DNA of 56,668 bases, from the NCBI RefSeq assembly GCF_000313565.1, contig NZ_HE578927.1:48875-105542 (forward strand), written 5' to 3'. Below, one piece after another: positions 27,055 through 35,321 of the stretch (positions within the stretch are counted from its first letter, which is position 1; the number at the start of each line of letters is the position of its first letter). The translations under genes and the position numbers were made by a program. The stretch comes from Dielma fastidiosa (lineage in GTDB: Bacteria; Bacillota_I; Bacilli_A; Erysipelotrichales; Erysipelotrichaceae). Under the pieces are notes generated by a model, which was given only the letters and a program-made list of their open reading frames with translations, ran no database searches and was not told the origin of the DNA.

Positions 27055-27735
27055 CTACCACAATTCATTTTCAATTAAGCTTGCATACATATAACAAACA
27101 CATTTTTTAGAATGATTTGACTCAATCTGGCGTACTTTTAAGTTTGTCGGATAGTATTGCTGATAAGGGAAATCATTTACCCCGCCTTTAAACACCGTAT
27201 ATTCATTTAATGCCGAATACCACTGTTCAATTTCAGCATCCTCCAAGCCGATATAAGCCTGAGGGATAAAACCAACTAAATCCTCAAAGGTTTCGCCATA
27301 AAGCAGTTTAATCGCTGAACCATTTTCACGCATCCGCTTTACCGCCCGAACAACTGCATCATGAGTATTAATATGCCGTGGATGCATTGAACCGCGCCAA
27401 TGGGTGATGACTAAATCAACCTTTTCATCAATAAAATATTTTTCTAATCGATCAGAAAATACTTCAGTGGTTGGCATATTACTTGATACATATCCCAGCC
27501 AAAGCGTATCGGCGCCAAGCTTGGCAGCAGCGCGCTGGTTCTGATCCAGTAATTCCTTTAAATATGCATCACATTCTTCTTTGGTAGCATTGGGATCTTC
27601 AAGACGGCCTTGGGTAACATGCATGCATGTGCAGTGCGCACCTTGCTTAGCATATTTTAATAATAAAGGTCCGCCCATTAATTCCGCATCCAAGGAATGC
27701 GCGCCGATTGAGACTACTCGCTGTACTTTACTCAT
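27055..27735 (-). CDS. PIG-L family deacetylase
   Basis: A 226-residue LmbE/PIG-L metal-dependent N-deacetylase. The usual AHPDDE motif appears as AHSLDAE, keeping the metal ligands H13 and D16 but changing the residue before the ligand aspartate; the later HPRHINTHDAV block provides the other histidines. The substrate is probably the acetylated or otherwise N-acylated sugar delivered by the adjoining PTS. Start MSKVQ is set by GAAAGGAC; it follows the GNAT gene by one base. Confidence 0.88.
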   Translation of the reverse strand: MSKVQRVVSIGAHSLDAELMGGPLLLKYAKQGAHCTCMHVTQGRLEDPNATKEECDAYLKELLDQNQRAAAKLGADTLWLGYVSSNMPTTEVFSDRLEKYFIDEKVDLVITHWRGSMHPRHINTHDAVVRAVKRMRENGSAIKLLYGETFEDLVGFIPQAYIGLEDAEIEQWYSALNEYTVFKGGVNDFPYQQYYPTNLKVRQIESNHSKKCVCYMYASLIENELW

Positions 27736-27736
27736 A

Positions 27737-28675
27737 CTATATGTCCTTTCTATAATCAATAAATGATCTAAATACATTTAAGCCATGCCGTTCATAATAT
27801 CTTCTGCCAGGTTCATCCGTAGTGACAAAATACATATGATAGATTCCCTTCTTAGCCATTTCAGCCATCTGCAGCTCTAAGAGAATACCGCCAAGGCCGG
27901 CATTTCTGGCCTTTTCACTGATACCGATCGGGCCAAAACGCATCGGGTTGCCGTCAATCTTGCGCATACAGAAGCCCACAATATTTTCGTCATGATCCAA
28001 AACAAGAAGAATCAGATCCTCAGCCTCATCATTCTGCATGCTGATTAAGGCATTGCGCTTCCAGCCGCCGCCAAATTCATCCTTCAGGAAACGCAGCAAA
28101 TCAAGCGCATAAGCATAATTAAATTGAATAAAACGATAGCCCTTTGCTTCTGCTTCAACCTTTTTCTTCTGCGTGGACTCGGACAGCTGATAGCCATGTA
28201 AATCTCTGCACATTGAATAATGCTGATCACCGCTGATATAGCCGTGCTTTTCAAAGAAACAAATTGCTTCCGGATAGTTGTCAGCATCAATACCGGCAAA
28301 GAAATAATTCGGACTGTAAGCACCCACCGTTATATTTTTTACGCCGAGTGATTTCAAAGCCATTTCCGCTCTCATCAGCAATTGCTCGCCGATATTCATG
28401 CCCCGATATTCAGCATCTACAAAAATTACATTGATCCAGCCTCTTTCCGGTTCAAGACCGCGTTCCAAGTATGGAAACTTCCGCTTAGTTGCCAGAATAT
28501 AACCAATAACACGTTCATCATTTACCGCAACCCAGCTTAAGGATTCATCGAAGTTATCATCAAACAACGCCTGCTTCCTAAACTTTTTCACATCAATCGG
28601 ATCAAATGTACAACAGCGGTTCCAGCAATCCACAACCCCCTGTTCATAAACCTGACTATAATTTTTTATTTCCAT
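27737..28675 (-). CDS. Tandem GNAT-domain N-acetyltransferase
   Basis: A 312-residue protein made of two GNAT folds. The first (about 1-150) has the acetyl-CoA loop in EYRGMNIGEQLLMRAE and then FFEKHGY; the second (about 165-312) has ARNAGLGGILLELQ and RYYERHGLNVF. Such double GNATs often have one active half. As first gene of the PTS/PIG-L operon it may acetylate an amino sugar or a product of the deacetylase. Start ATG behind TAGGAGGGC. Confidence 0.85.
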   Translation of the reverse strand: MEIKNYSQVYEQGVVDCWNRCCTFDPIDVKKFRKQALFDDNFDESLSWVAVNDERVIGYILATKRKFPYLERGLEPERGWINVIFVDAEYRGMNIGEQLLMRAEMALKSLGVKNITVGAYSPNYFFAGIDADNYPEAICFFEKHGYISGDQHYSMCRDLHGYQLSESTQKKKVEAEAKGYRFIQFNYAYALDLLRFLKDEFGGGWKRNALISMQNDEAEDLILLVLDHDENIVGFCMRKIDGNPMRFGPIGISEKARNAGLGGILLELQMAEMAKKGIYHMYFVTTDEPGRRYYERHGLNVFRSFIDYRKDI

Positions 28676-28687
28676 AAGCCCTCCTAC

Positions 28688-28726
28688 TTAATATATTAAC
28701 ATGTTATCTATTAAGAGATTAACATG
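28688..28726 (-). promoter_or_regulatory. Operator-like repeats in front of the PTS operon
   Basis: Contains the palindrome TTAATATATTAA at 28,688-28,699, identical to the core of the dyad in front of the gntR gene, and two copies of ATTAACATG (from 28,695 and 28,718). This is probably the binding region of the adjacent GntR-family regulator. Confidence 0.6.
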
Positions 28727-28750
28727 CTTTCTGCTCCTTGTCAATAAGAA

Positions 28751-28764
28751 ATTAAGCGCTTACA
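28751..28764 (-). promoter_or_regulatory. cre-like site (CcpA)
   Basis: On the minus strand TGTAAGCGCTTAAT agrees with the catabolite-responsive element at 12 of 14 positions. It lies about 80 bases before the GNAT start, as expected for a carbon-repressed PTS operon. Confidence 0.5.
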
Positions 28765-28781
28765 ACAATTGCGCAAATAAA

Positions 28782-28801
28782 AAGGTGTGAACTCACACCT
28801 T
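28782..28801 (-). terminator. Terminator overlapping the gntR stop
   Basis: A 9-bp stem AAGGTGTGA/TCACACCTT with a 2-base gap, then TTTTATT; the stem includes the stop codon of the regulator gene. Confidence 0.75.
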
Positions 28802-29506
28802 GATGTTTACAGTGACGGAATAATTATCCCGATTAAAATACGTTTCCGCATATTCGATTACTTTATCCTTTTCATCAAAAGTAACCCGCTTGATAAAAAA
28901 TGACGGGGTTCCTTTTTTCACATTCATCTGATTTACCACATTGGGTTCATTGATATCCTTGACTGAATAGTTTTCATTCACCCATTCAGGATAGATGCCT
29001 ATTTGCGCCAACGTTTTGTAGAGTGAACGTGTCTCATAAAGACTTTGCGCCTGCTCGCAGGATAAAACCTCAGGATCAAAATATGAAATATGATAGGCCA
29101 TCGGTTCTTTATTAGCAATCCGCACACGTTTGATACAGACCAGTGTCGCATGCGGATCAAGTCCCAGTTTTTCACTTGCTACACTATTCTCTACTTCTTC
29201 AATGGAATCGATAATCATATCAACCTCATATCCCAGTTGAATCAATTCTTCAGAAAAGCTGATAGAAGTTAAACCGCGGATCATTTGTTTCTTTGCGACA
29301 AAGGTGCCAAGACCTTGAACGCCGTAAAGATAACCGTCATTGATCAGATCGGTAAATGCCTTCCGCACAGTGATCGTAGAGACATTGTATTTCTTTTTTA
29401 GTACGGATTCACTGTCAACCTTATCGCCGGGTTTTAATTTTCCCGATTTAATATCAGCGATGATTTCTTCCTCAATTTGACGATATTTATTGATTTTAGT
29501 ACGCAT
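28793..29506 (-). CDS. GntR/HutC-family transcriptional regulator (UTRA domain)
   Basis: A 237-residue regulator with an N-terminal GntR winged helix (PGDKVDSESVLKKKYNVSTITVRKAFTDL in two blocks, residues about 22-55) and a C-terminal UTRA effector domain from about residue 90. HutC-type members sense sugar phosphates or amino-sugar phosphates and usually repress the neighbouring uptake genes. It is transcribed in the same direction as the PTS operon, from its own promoter with a matching palindrome at 29,521. Confidence 0.92.
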   Translation of the reverse strand: MRTKINKYRQIEEEIIADIKSGKLKPGDKVDSESVLKKKYNVSTITVRKAFTDLINDGYLYGVQGLGTFVAKKQMIRGLTSISFSEELIQLGYEVDMIIDSIEEVENSVASEKLGLDPHATLVCIKRVRIANKEPMAYHISYFDPEVLSCEQAQSLYETRSLYKTLAQIGIYPEWVNENYSVKDINEPNVVNQMNVKKGTPSFFIKRVTFDEKDKVIEYAETYFNRDNYSVTVNIKV

Positions 29507-29520
29507 AGTTCTCCTTTCTG

Positions 29521-29534
29521 CTTAATATATTAAG
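29521..29534. promoter_or_regulatory. Palindromic operator upstream of gntR
   Basis: A perfect 14-bp dyad, CTTAATATATTAAG, 15 bases before the gntR start; its 12-bp core recurs exactly at 28,688. Consistent with autoregulation. Confidence 0.65.
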
Positions 29535-29594
29535 TTTAATATCATTTTTATGGTACTATTCAAATCAATGCAAGTCAATCATAAACATGCCTAA

Positions 29595-29632
29595 AAATGA
29601 AAACAGTGAGGGAAATTGTTCTCCTCACTGCT
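29595..29632 (-). terminator. Terminator of the cysK-cysE operon
   Basis: An 8-bp stem CAGTGAGG/CCTCACTG (29,604-29,611 and 29,623-29,630) with TTTTC-type tail on the minus strand. Confidence 0.8.
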
Positions 29633-29660
29633 TATTTTGTCAATCTATCACAAATACTGT

Positions 29661-30227
29661 TTAATCGCGGTTTACGTTTATAATATTTGGACGGTCAGCA
29701 TCAGTGCATTTTTCTGGCCGAACCTTAGCCGCCAAACCATAGACAACCTGATGATCCTCGACATCCTTTGTTACCACACTGTTGGCTCCGATCTGAACAT
29801 AATTGCCAAGCGTAATATTGCCAAGAATACTGGAGTTGCAGCCGACCATGACATGATTTAATAAAGTCGGATGACGCTTGCATTTGCCGCGTCCGTTGCC
29901 GCCTAAGGTAACGCCGTGATAAAGCAGACAGTCATCACCGATAACCGTTGTTTCACCGATGACACAGCCAGTACCATGGTCAATGATCAGCCCCTTGCCA
30001 ATCGTCGCGCCGGGATGGATTTCAATATTGGTTAAGAAACGGGCAATCTGTGAAATCAGACGGGCGATAAAAAACAGATGGCATTTATAAAAGAAATGCG
30101 CGAAGCGATAAAAAATCAATGCCCAAATATGCGGATAAAGAATCAGCACTTCCAGTCTTGAATGAGCGGCAGGGTCCACTTCCACAACACGGTTTACATT
30201 ATACCAAAGCAGTGAAAACCAATTCAT
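29661..30227 (-). CDS. cysE: Serine O-acetyltransferase
   Basis: A 188-residue short-form CysE, a hexapeptide-repeat enzyme that makes O-acetylserine from serine and acetyl-CoA. The left-handed helix repeats run from HPGATIGKGLIIDHGTGCVIGE through IGANSVVTKDV, with the catalytic histidine in DHGTG. The N-terminal helical part is short, as in Bacillus. It follows cysK by two bases, so both steps of cysteine synthesis lie in one operon. Confidence 0.95.
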   Translation of the reverse strand: MNWFSLLWYNVNRVVEVDPAAHSRLEVLILYPHIWALIFYRFAHFFYKCHLFFIARLISQIARFLTNIEIHPGATIGKGLIIDHGTGCVIGETTVIGDDCLLYHGVTLGGNGRGKCKRHPTLLNHVMVGCNSSILGNITLGNYVQIGANSVVTKDVEDHQVVYGLAAKVRPEKCTDADRPNIINVNRD

Positions 30228-30229
30228 AG

Positions 30230-31111
30230 CTATGCCCCAAAATCCAATACGGACAGGTACTTATCGCCGCCGTCTGGTGCTACTGTCACGATTTTGCGGT
30301 CAGGATATAATGCGTGGTACCGCTTAGCCAAGGCGATGTTTGCCCCGCTGGAAATACCGATGGAAATACCGGTTTCCCTTGTGAAATGGATCGTTTCCTG
30401 AATCGCTTCTTCATCGCTGACCACCGCAATTTCATCAATCACGCTCAAATCAAGTACGCTTGGCACAAAATTAGGCCCGATTCCCTGGATTGCATGCGGA
30501 CCTAGCCGCTGTTCACTCAGCAGCGGACTGCCGGCAGGCTCACCTAATACCGTTAAAACATCAGGCTTGTCCTGCTTTAATCGTTTAGCGACACCAGTAA
30601 TGGTACCGCCGGTTCCTGAGCAGGCGATAAACACACCAAGATCAGGCACCTGATTCATAATTTCCACCGCAGTTGTATCAAAATGCTTCTGAACCATTGC
30701 CGGATTATCAAACTGGCCCAGTGAATAATAATTAGGATTAGCGGCCATCAGCTCATTGACCTTATCAATACTTCCCTGCATTCCCTTAGCCTTATCAGTC
30801 AGAATCAATTCAGCCCCATAAGATAAGATCAGCTTTCTTCTTTCAATACTCATACTTTCCGGCATGACGATGACAACTTTATAACCAAACTGACGGCCAA
30901 TAATAGCAAGGGCTATACCGGTATTGCCGCTGGTGGCCTCCACAAGCACCGTATCCGATTTTAGAAGTCCGCGTTTTTGAGCATCCTCAAGCATACCCAA
31001 AACAGCACGGTCTTTGATGCTGCCGCCTAAGTTGTATTTCTCAAGCTTCACATAAATATTATCCTTATATTCAAACATTGGCGTATTGCCAATCAATTGC
31101 AATGCATCCAT
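30230..31111 (-). CDS. cysK: Cysteine synthase (O-acetylserine sulfhydrylase)
   Basis: A 293-residue PLP enzyme that forms cysteine from O-acetylserine and sulfide. The PLP lysine is in GGSIKDRAV near residue 35, the asparagine loop is TSGNTGIALA, and the phosphate-binding loop is SGTGGTITG. The start MDALQLIGNTP is fixed by ACGAGGTGATC; a longer frame upstream lacks a site. No clear T-box was found in its leader. Confidence 0.94.
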   Translation of the reverse strand: MDALQLIGNTPMFEYKDNIYVKLEKYNLGGSIKDRAVLGMLEDAQKRGLLKSDTVLVEATSGNTGIALAIIGRQFGYKVVIVMPESMSIERRKLILSYGAELILTDKAKGMQGSIDKVNELMAANPNYYSLGQFDNPAMVQKHFDTTAVEIMNQVPDLGVFIACSGTGGTITGVAKRLKQDKPDVLTVLGEPAGSPLLSEQRLGPHAIQGIGPNFVPSVLDLSVIDEIAVVSDEEAIQETIHFTRETGISIGISSGANIALAKRYHALYPDRKIVTVAPDGGDKYLSVLDFGA

Positions 31112-31481
31112 ACTGATCACCTCGTTTTTTAGTTTATAGTATGCTGGAAAAAAAAGCAAATGATACAATCATTAACTTATTCTAGCTTATTCTCCTTTAT
31201 CCGCAAAAAGTAGGCAAAAGCAGCAGAACAACAAGAAAATGAATTCCTTCAATCCTTCAGGAAATCATGCCATCAATGATGACACCCAGCTGCCTTTCTC
31301 GCGGCGCTGTTCCTTCCTGTATTTCAATGTCTCTCTCGTTCTACCTATCGGTATTGGAGTCATACTCGAGCAAATCCATACAGGAACTCTTTTGATCAGT
31401 TCAATGATTTCCATCAAGTAAACAGCCTTTTCTTCTAGTTTGGGTCTGTTTCCCTTGATTCATTGAACTGATTTTTTTATG
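31112..31481. other. Structured non-coding end of the TnpB-related element and cysK leader
   Basis: No established gene. Close behind the tnpB-like stop lies a long hairpin (next entry). Beyond it a 49-codon minus-strand frame at 31,265-31,414 (starts MEIIELIKRVPVW) looks protein-like but has no good ribosome site. The part nearest 31,112 holds the cysK leader and its AT-rich promoter region. Confidence 0.45.
31395..31472 (-). ncRNA. Long hairpin 3' of the TnpB-related gene (candidate guide-RNA scaffold)
   Basis: Perfect 13-bp arms (31,395-31,407 and 31,460-31,472) enclose inner partial pairing ATCAAG/CTTGAT and AAACAG/CTGTTT, giving a hairpin of about 78 nt starting ten bases after the tnpB-like stop. 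TnpB guide RNAs come from this position. A seven-T run after it on the plus strand means a plus-strand terminator is an alternative. Confidence 0.5.
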
Positions 31482-32954
31482 TTATCTGAATAATGCTAAT
31501 ATGGCGGTTAGCTGACATTCTTTAATACTCGCTTTTCCTATATTCTTACCAATCGCTGCCCATTGCTCTGTTTGTGTTTGCTTTTCTTTTACGAACACTC
31601 GATATTCTCTCAAGATCTTCTCTTTGTAGCCGATCCCTTTTCTTGCGATCACATAACTCGCTGCCTGATGCACACTCATTCCCTTATCCCGTACATACTT
31701 CAATTTTCCAATCAGTGACGTATACGCTGGATCAACTTTGATCACTTCAACTCCTTCATAAGCTGCTTTTCGCTCGATGGCTTCACTGATCTGTGCATAA
31801 GCAAACTCACTCAGCATTCGATTCAGTCCTTTTGGCTGATAACGCTGCTTCCGCTTTTTATCACTAAAGTCCAAGGCTTCCATCACTAATGGTTTATGGG
31901 TATCTACACATTCATGAATGATCTTGCTCGCTGTTTCTGCAATCATATGCTTTCGCTGATTCCTTGTCTTTCCCTTTAACTTCATCGGCAGGATCTGCTG
32001 TCTGCACAGATTGCCTTGCCGATCGATGTGGGCAACCGCGATATGATCCACATTGATATCGATACCGATACTGCCTTCTTCCTTTTTAGTCACTATCATT
32101 TTGGGTTCCACCTCAATGATCGCTTTGATGATGAAATACTCACCATGGTCATAGAGTTCATAAGCTACGGCTTTACCAGCGGTATTATGCGGTAATCTGA
32201 CTGCTCTTTCTAATTTCTCTGCATGATGATAGAAACGAATTGGTAAATGAACCTCTTTCTCTGTGCCTCGATAAACCATGATCCCGGATTCAAGATGATA
32301 TTTAAAGAGATTGTTGCTGTATTTTCCCTGCCGTCTTCCCGTTATCAGCATCCGCTTTCTTCTTTCATACCGATAAGCTTCAAGATTATGATGAAGCTTC
32401 TTCCTAGAACCAAAGCAAGCGGCTCTCACACCTAAGTTCAAATGATTCAGCTTATCCGTTTCCCGGTTTAATTTAAAGGTCAACAACCCGATTCTATGCT
32501 TCAGCTGTTTGATATTCGGACTGACGATCTGTACCTCATACAAATAGTCTGTTTTACTAGTTTCATGTTCCTTGCTTTTTTGAATTAATTGTTCTTTCTG
32601 TTTCTGCCAGTTCTGTAAAGACTTGTTATCCTTGCGAATCTTCTCTTTGATTCTTTCAATCCGTTTAGTACATTCTTTCTTCAATCGCTGATTAGTTTCA
32701 ATATTACTTTTAAGCAAGGCTCTGGCTTCATGTATTGCAGATAAAGGAAAGTAATCATTCGTACCATATCTTGCTTTTAACTGTTTTTCTAAAGAGACAG
32801 CTTCTTTGACACCATAAAAACAAGTTAAATAGAGTTTCTTATAGGCAGTATGCAGCATAGAATTATACAGGATCAAATCCTTCTTAATACAATTCGCATC
32901 CTCTTCTGATAACTCTTTATAATAGAAGCGATTTGAATAAGATAAACACTTCAT
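31482..32954 (-). CDS. TnpB-related (IS200/IS605 OrfB-type) protein lacking the zinc finger
   Basis: A 490-residue protein with an N-terminal basic helical region (coiled coil about 80-160) and a RuvC-like C-terminal half. RuvC I is present as GIDINVDH (D299) and RuvC II as MEALDF (E359). The VDPAYTS strand is followed by LIGKLKY and SVHQAASYVIARKG in place of the usual CxxC...CxxC finger and DxNAA third motif; no CxxC occurs anywhere. It fits the TnpB-related accessory group, possibly without nuclease activity. The start is set by AAGGGGGGAA. No tnpA is nearby. Confidence 0.82.
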   Translation of the reverse strand: MKCLSYSNRFYYKELSEEDANCIKKDLILYNSMLHTAYKKLYLTCFYGVKEAVSLEKQLKARYGTNDYFPLSAIHEARALLKSNIETNQRLKKECTKRIERIKEKIRKDNKSLQNWQKQKEQLIQKSKEHETSKTDYLYEVQIVSPNIKQLKHRIGLLTFKLNRETDKLNHLNLGVRAACFGSRKKLHHNLEAYRYERRKRMLITGRRQGKYSNNLFKYHLESGIMVYRGTEKEVHLPIRFYHHAEKLERAVRLPHNTAGKAVAYELYDHGEYFIIKAIIEVEPKMIVTKKEEGSIGIDINVDHIAVAHIDRQGNLCRQQILPMKLKGKTRNQRKHMIAETASKIIHECVDTHKPLVMEALDFSDKKRKQRYQPKGLNRMLSEFAYAQISEAIERKAAYEGVEVIKVDPAYTSLIGKLKYVRDKGMSVHQAASYVIARKGIGYKEKILREYRVFVKEKQTQTEQWAAIGKNIGKASIKECQLTAILALFR

Positions 32955-33179
32955 GGATGTTCCCCCCCTTGAACAAAAAAGCATCCACTGAGATTCGATT
33001 GATACAAAGGAAACTAGGTGATGCTTAGGTTGAATTTAATGATTAAATAGATTGTTTTTTGTTACTCATAGTATACCATATTCACAAGATGATTTCATCT
33101 GTTTTTTGTAATTTTTTAGATACCTTTTCATGATGAGATATTAAACCTTTGATGCTTGAAAATGCAATTTCCTATAATA
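32955..33179. repeat. Upstream flank of the TnpB-related gene with hairpin
   Basis: Gene-free. A stem AAGCATC/GATGCTT (32,979-32,985 and 33,020-33,026) with a 34-base loop lies just before the gene and may be the left-end hairpin of an IS605-like element. The remainder is AT-rich with nothing else recognised. Confidence 0.45.
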
Positions 33180-33208
33180 CAAAAAAACTACCGCATTTGC
33201 GATAGTTT
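33180..33208 (-). terminator. Terminator after the nucleotidyltransferase gene
   Basis: A 10-bp stem (33,185-33,194 with 33,199-33,208, loop of four) followed by seven T on the minus strand. Confidence 0.85.
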
Positions 33209-33211
33209 AGA

Positions 33212-34147
33212 TTATTTCCAAAGCGGCTGTGGGTAGCGGCCCTGATCAATCAGTGATCGAATACCGGCTTTAACCCCTTCCTTGTCTTCCTGATAAGTAA
33301 CGCCATACCATTTATCGCGGCTTGACATCATGACTACATCAGCGGCTTCTTCTCGAAGCAGCTCACCAACGACATTAGGAATATACATCTCACTCTTCAA
33401 AGGATTGGCAGGTACAGCATCAGCCATGAAGGCATCAAAACGATGCTCGATTTCCTCAATGATATCTGGTGTAAAGGCCCACATATTCATTGATACAAGC
33501 GTATCCTCCGGCAGTGTATGCCATTCATCATCCAGATAGTATTCAATCTTATCATTGCGTTTTTCAATTCTGGTACGTTCAACAACATTCACCAGCTTGC
33601 CGTCCTTAACCACACATTGACCACGGGCAACACTGCCGTTTTCAGTAATCGTATTGCGCAGCAGATAGCCAACCATGCCATAATGATGGCTTTTAGCTTC
33701 ATTATTTAAGAATGCATATAGATCTTTAAAACAGGACTGTCCATAATAATCATCCGCATTAATAACCGCAAAAGGGCCGTCTAATACTTCTTTGCAGCAC
33801 CAAAGCGCATGGGCGGTTCCCCACGGTTTCACGCGGCCGGCAGGAACCTCATAATCTTTTGGTAAATGATGAAGATCCTGGAATACATATTCCACTTCAA
33901 CATGAGCTGCCAGCTTATTGCCGATTGCTTCTTTGAAGTCAGCTTCAATTTCTTTTTTAATGATAAAAACAACTCGGTCAAAGCCTGCCTGAATTGCATC
34001 ATAAACGGATAATTCTAAAATAATTTCACCATTAGGACCAATGGGATCAATTTGTTTCAGCCCGCCGTACCGGCTGCCCATACCAGCTGCTAATACAACT
34101 AACGTAGTTTTACTCATCCTATCAATTGCATGAGAGTTCGATCTCAT
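33212..34147 (-). CDS. Sugar-phosphate nucleotidyltransferase
   Basis: A 311-residue NTP_transferase-family protein. The nucleotide-binding signature is VLAAGMGSRYGGLKQ, followed by PWGTAHALWCC and the metal aspartates in INADDYYG. It probably activates a sugar 1-phosphate or similar phosphate, but the close G1P-thymidylyl/uridylyltransferase motifs are not complete enough to name the sugar. The ATG at 34,147 has AAAGGAG upstream; the ATG ten codons later (MSKTTLV) matches the usual family start. Monocistronic. Confidence 0.82.
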   Translation of the reverse strand: MRSNSHAIDRMSKTTLVVLAAGMGSRYGGLKQIDPIGPNGEIILELSVYDAIQAGFDRVVFIIKKEIEADFKEAIGNKLAAHVEVEYVFQDLHHLPKDYEVPAGRVKPWGTAHALWCCKEVLDGPFAVINADDYYGQSCFKDLYAFLNNEAKSHHYGMVGYLLRNTITENGSVARGQCVVKDGKLVNVVERTRIEKRNDKIEYYLDDEWHTLPEDTLVSMNMWAFTPDIIEEIEHRFDAFMADAVPANPLKSEMYIPNVVGELLREEAADVVMMSSRDKWYGVTYQEDKEGVKAGIRSLIDQGRYPQPLWK

Positions 34148-34301
34148 ACAGCTCCTTTCTAAATCTCTGTCTTTAGTTTATCGTGAACCGTACAGAATGT
34201 AAAGGCTAAAAATTGAATGTGAAGATTAAGAAATGCTTATTTCCTTATAGTATATGAAGACAGCCGGCGGATCTTTCTTACCTAGTATAAAGTTTTTATA
34301 A

Positions 34302-34517
34302 TTAAGCCTTAAACAGCGGACTGATATAAAACCCCTCTGCATTGATTAAGCAGCCATCGATCCATTGATTCTTGACCATTTTGCCGTCACTGCCAAGATA
34401 GTACCAGCGGCCATTGCTTGATGACAGCCAGCAGCTGACACGCATCTTACCCTCTTCGTCAAGATAATACCGATCCCCCAGGTGAATTCTCATATCAAAA
34501 GGAAGCATTACTTTCAT
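34302..34517 (-). CDS. Short cell-wall-binding-repeat protein
   Basis: A 71-residue protein composed almost wholly of choline/glucan-binding type repeats (RYYLDEEGKMRVSCW, RWYYLGSDGKMVKNQW, then a degenerate third). Such repeats normally sit at the end of secreted autolysins, but this ORF has no signal peptide, no catalytic domain and no close partner. It may be a remnant or a small intracellular relative. Start is supported only weakly (AAATGAAAG region). Confidence 0.55.
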   Translation of the reverse strand: MKVMLPFDMRIHLGDRYYLDEEGKMRVSCWLSSSNGRWYYLGSDGKMVKNQWIDGCLINAEGFYISPLFKA

Positions 34518-34554
34518 TTATATAATGAATTTAACACTTCCTTATTTCATTTGT

Positions 34555-35229
34555 TTATTTTTTCTTCTTGCGATCAATTTTAACTGCTTCTGGATCTGGG
34601 TCATCAAAATAACGGCCCGGCTTAGACAAATCAAAGTATAAACGGCTGTCCTCACTCATACCGAAATTCTTATTGCTGCCATCATCAGTAATCTTATTTA
34701 ACGCTTCACAGAATAGTGCGTTATGCGCTTCTTCACGTTCCAATAAGAACATGATTGTTTCCTTGACATATTTATCATCAATCTGACGATATAAGTATTC
34801 ATACACGACCTTAGCACGCTGTTCACTGGCAATATCGGCCAATAAATCGGCGGCCAAATCACCCGTAACAGTTACATAATCAGCTGTCCATGGATTACCG
34901 CTTGAGTTGACCAAAGCAGGATTCAAGCCATAGGTAACCATCGTTTCAATTTCTCCGACACCTACCTTTTTGTAATCTACATCACCGCCGTTAAGCAGAT
35001 TAATCGTTTCCGCTACCATTTCCATATGACTTAATTCTTCGGTACCGATATCCAAAAATAAATCTTTAAATACCGGATCATTGGCACGGAAGCTTTGAGA
35101 TAAATACTGCATTGCTGCTTTCAGTTCACCATTACAGCCGCCTAACTGCTCCTGCATCAATACCGCATACTGCGGATTAGGTTTTTCTACTCTTACTTTA
35201 TGTAATAACTTCTTCTCATGTTTAAACAT
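34555..35229 (-). CDS. Manganese catalase
   Basis: A 224-residue non-haem dimanganese catalase that breaks down hydrogen peroxide. Ligand blocks are the first helix QEQLGGCNGELKAAMQYL, GTEELSHMEMV (Glu and His) and LLEREEAHNALF (Glu and His). The C-terminal tail is short and lysine-rich. It follows clpB's terminator region and precedes the small wall-binding ORF; an oxidative-stress role fits its setting with clpB and a nitroreductase. Confidence 0.93.
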   Translation of the reverse strand: MFKHEKKLLHKVRVEKPNPQYAVLMQEQLGGCNGELKAAMQYLSQSFRANDPVFKDLFLDIGTEELSHMEMVAETINLLNGGDVDYKKVGVGEIETMVTYGLNPALVNSSGNPWTADYVTVTGDLAADLLADIASEQRAKVVYEYLYRQIDDKYVKETIMFLLEREEAHNALFCEALNKITDDGSNKNFGMSEDSRLYFDLSKPGRYFDDPDPEAVKIDRKKKK

Positions 35230-35279
35230 AATTGTTCCTCACTTTCTATCAGTAGTATGGAGCAATTCCTTAAAATCAT

Positions 35280-35314
35280 GAAAAAAAGCAGATAAATATA
35301 GCTATTTATCCGCT
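35280..35314 (-). terminator. Terminator of clpB
   Basis: An 11-bp stem (35,288-35,298 with 35,303-35,313, one G-U pair) followed by seven T on the minus strand. Confidence 0.88.
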
Positions 35315-35321
35315 CTTATAT

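Noticed and set aside
31112-31240. T-box or other riboswitch upstream of cysK
   Set aside because: No AGGGTGG-type T-box core, specifier stem or SAM-riboswitch motif could be found.
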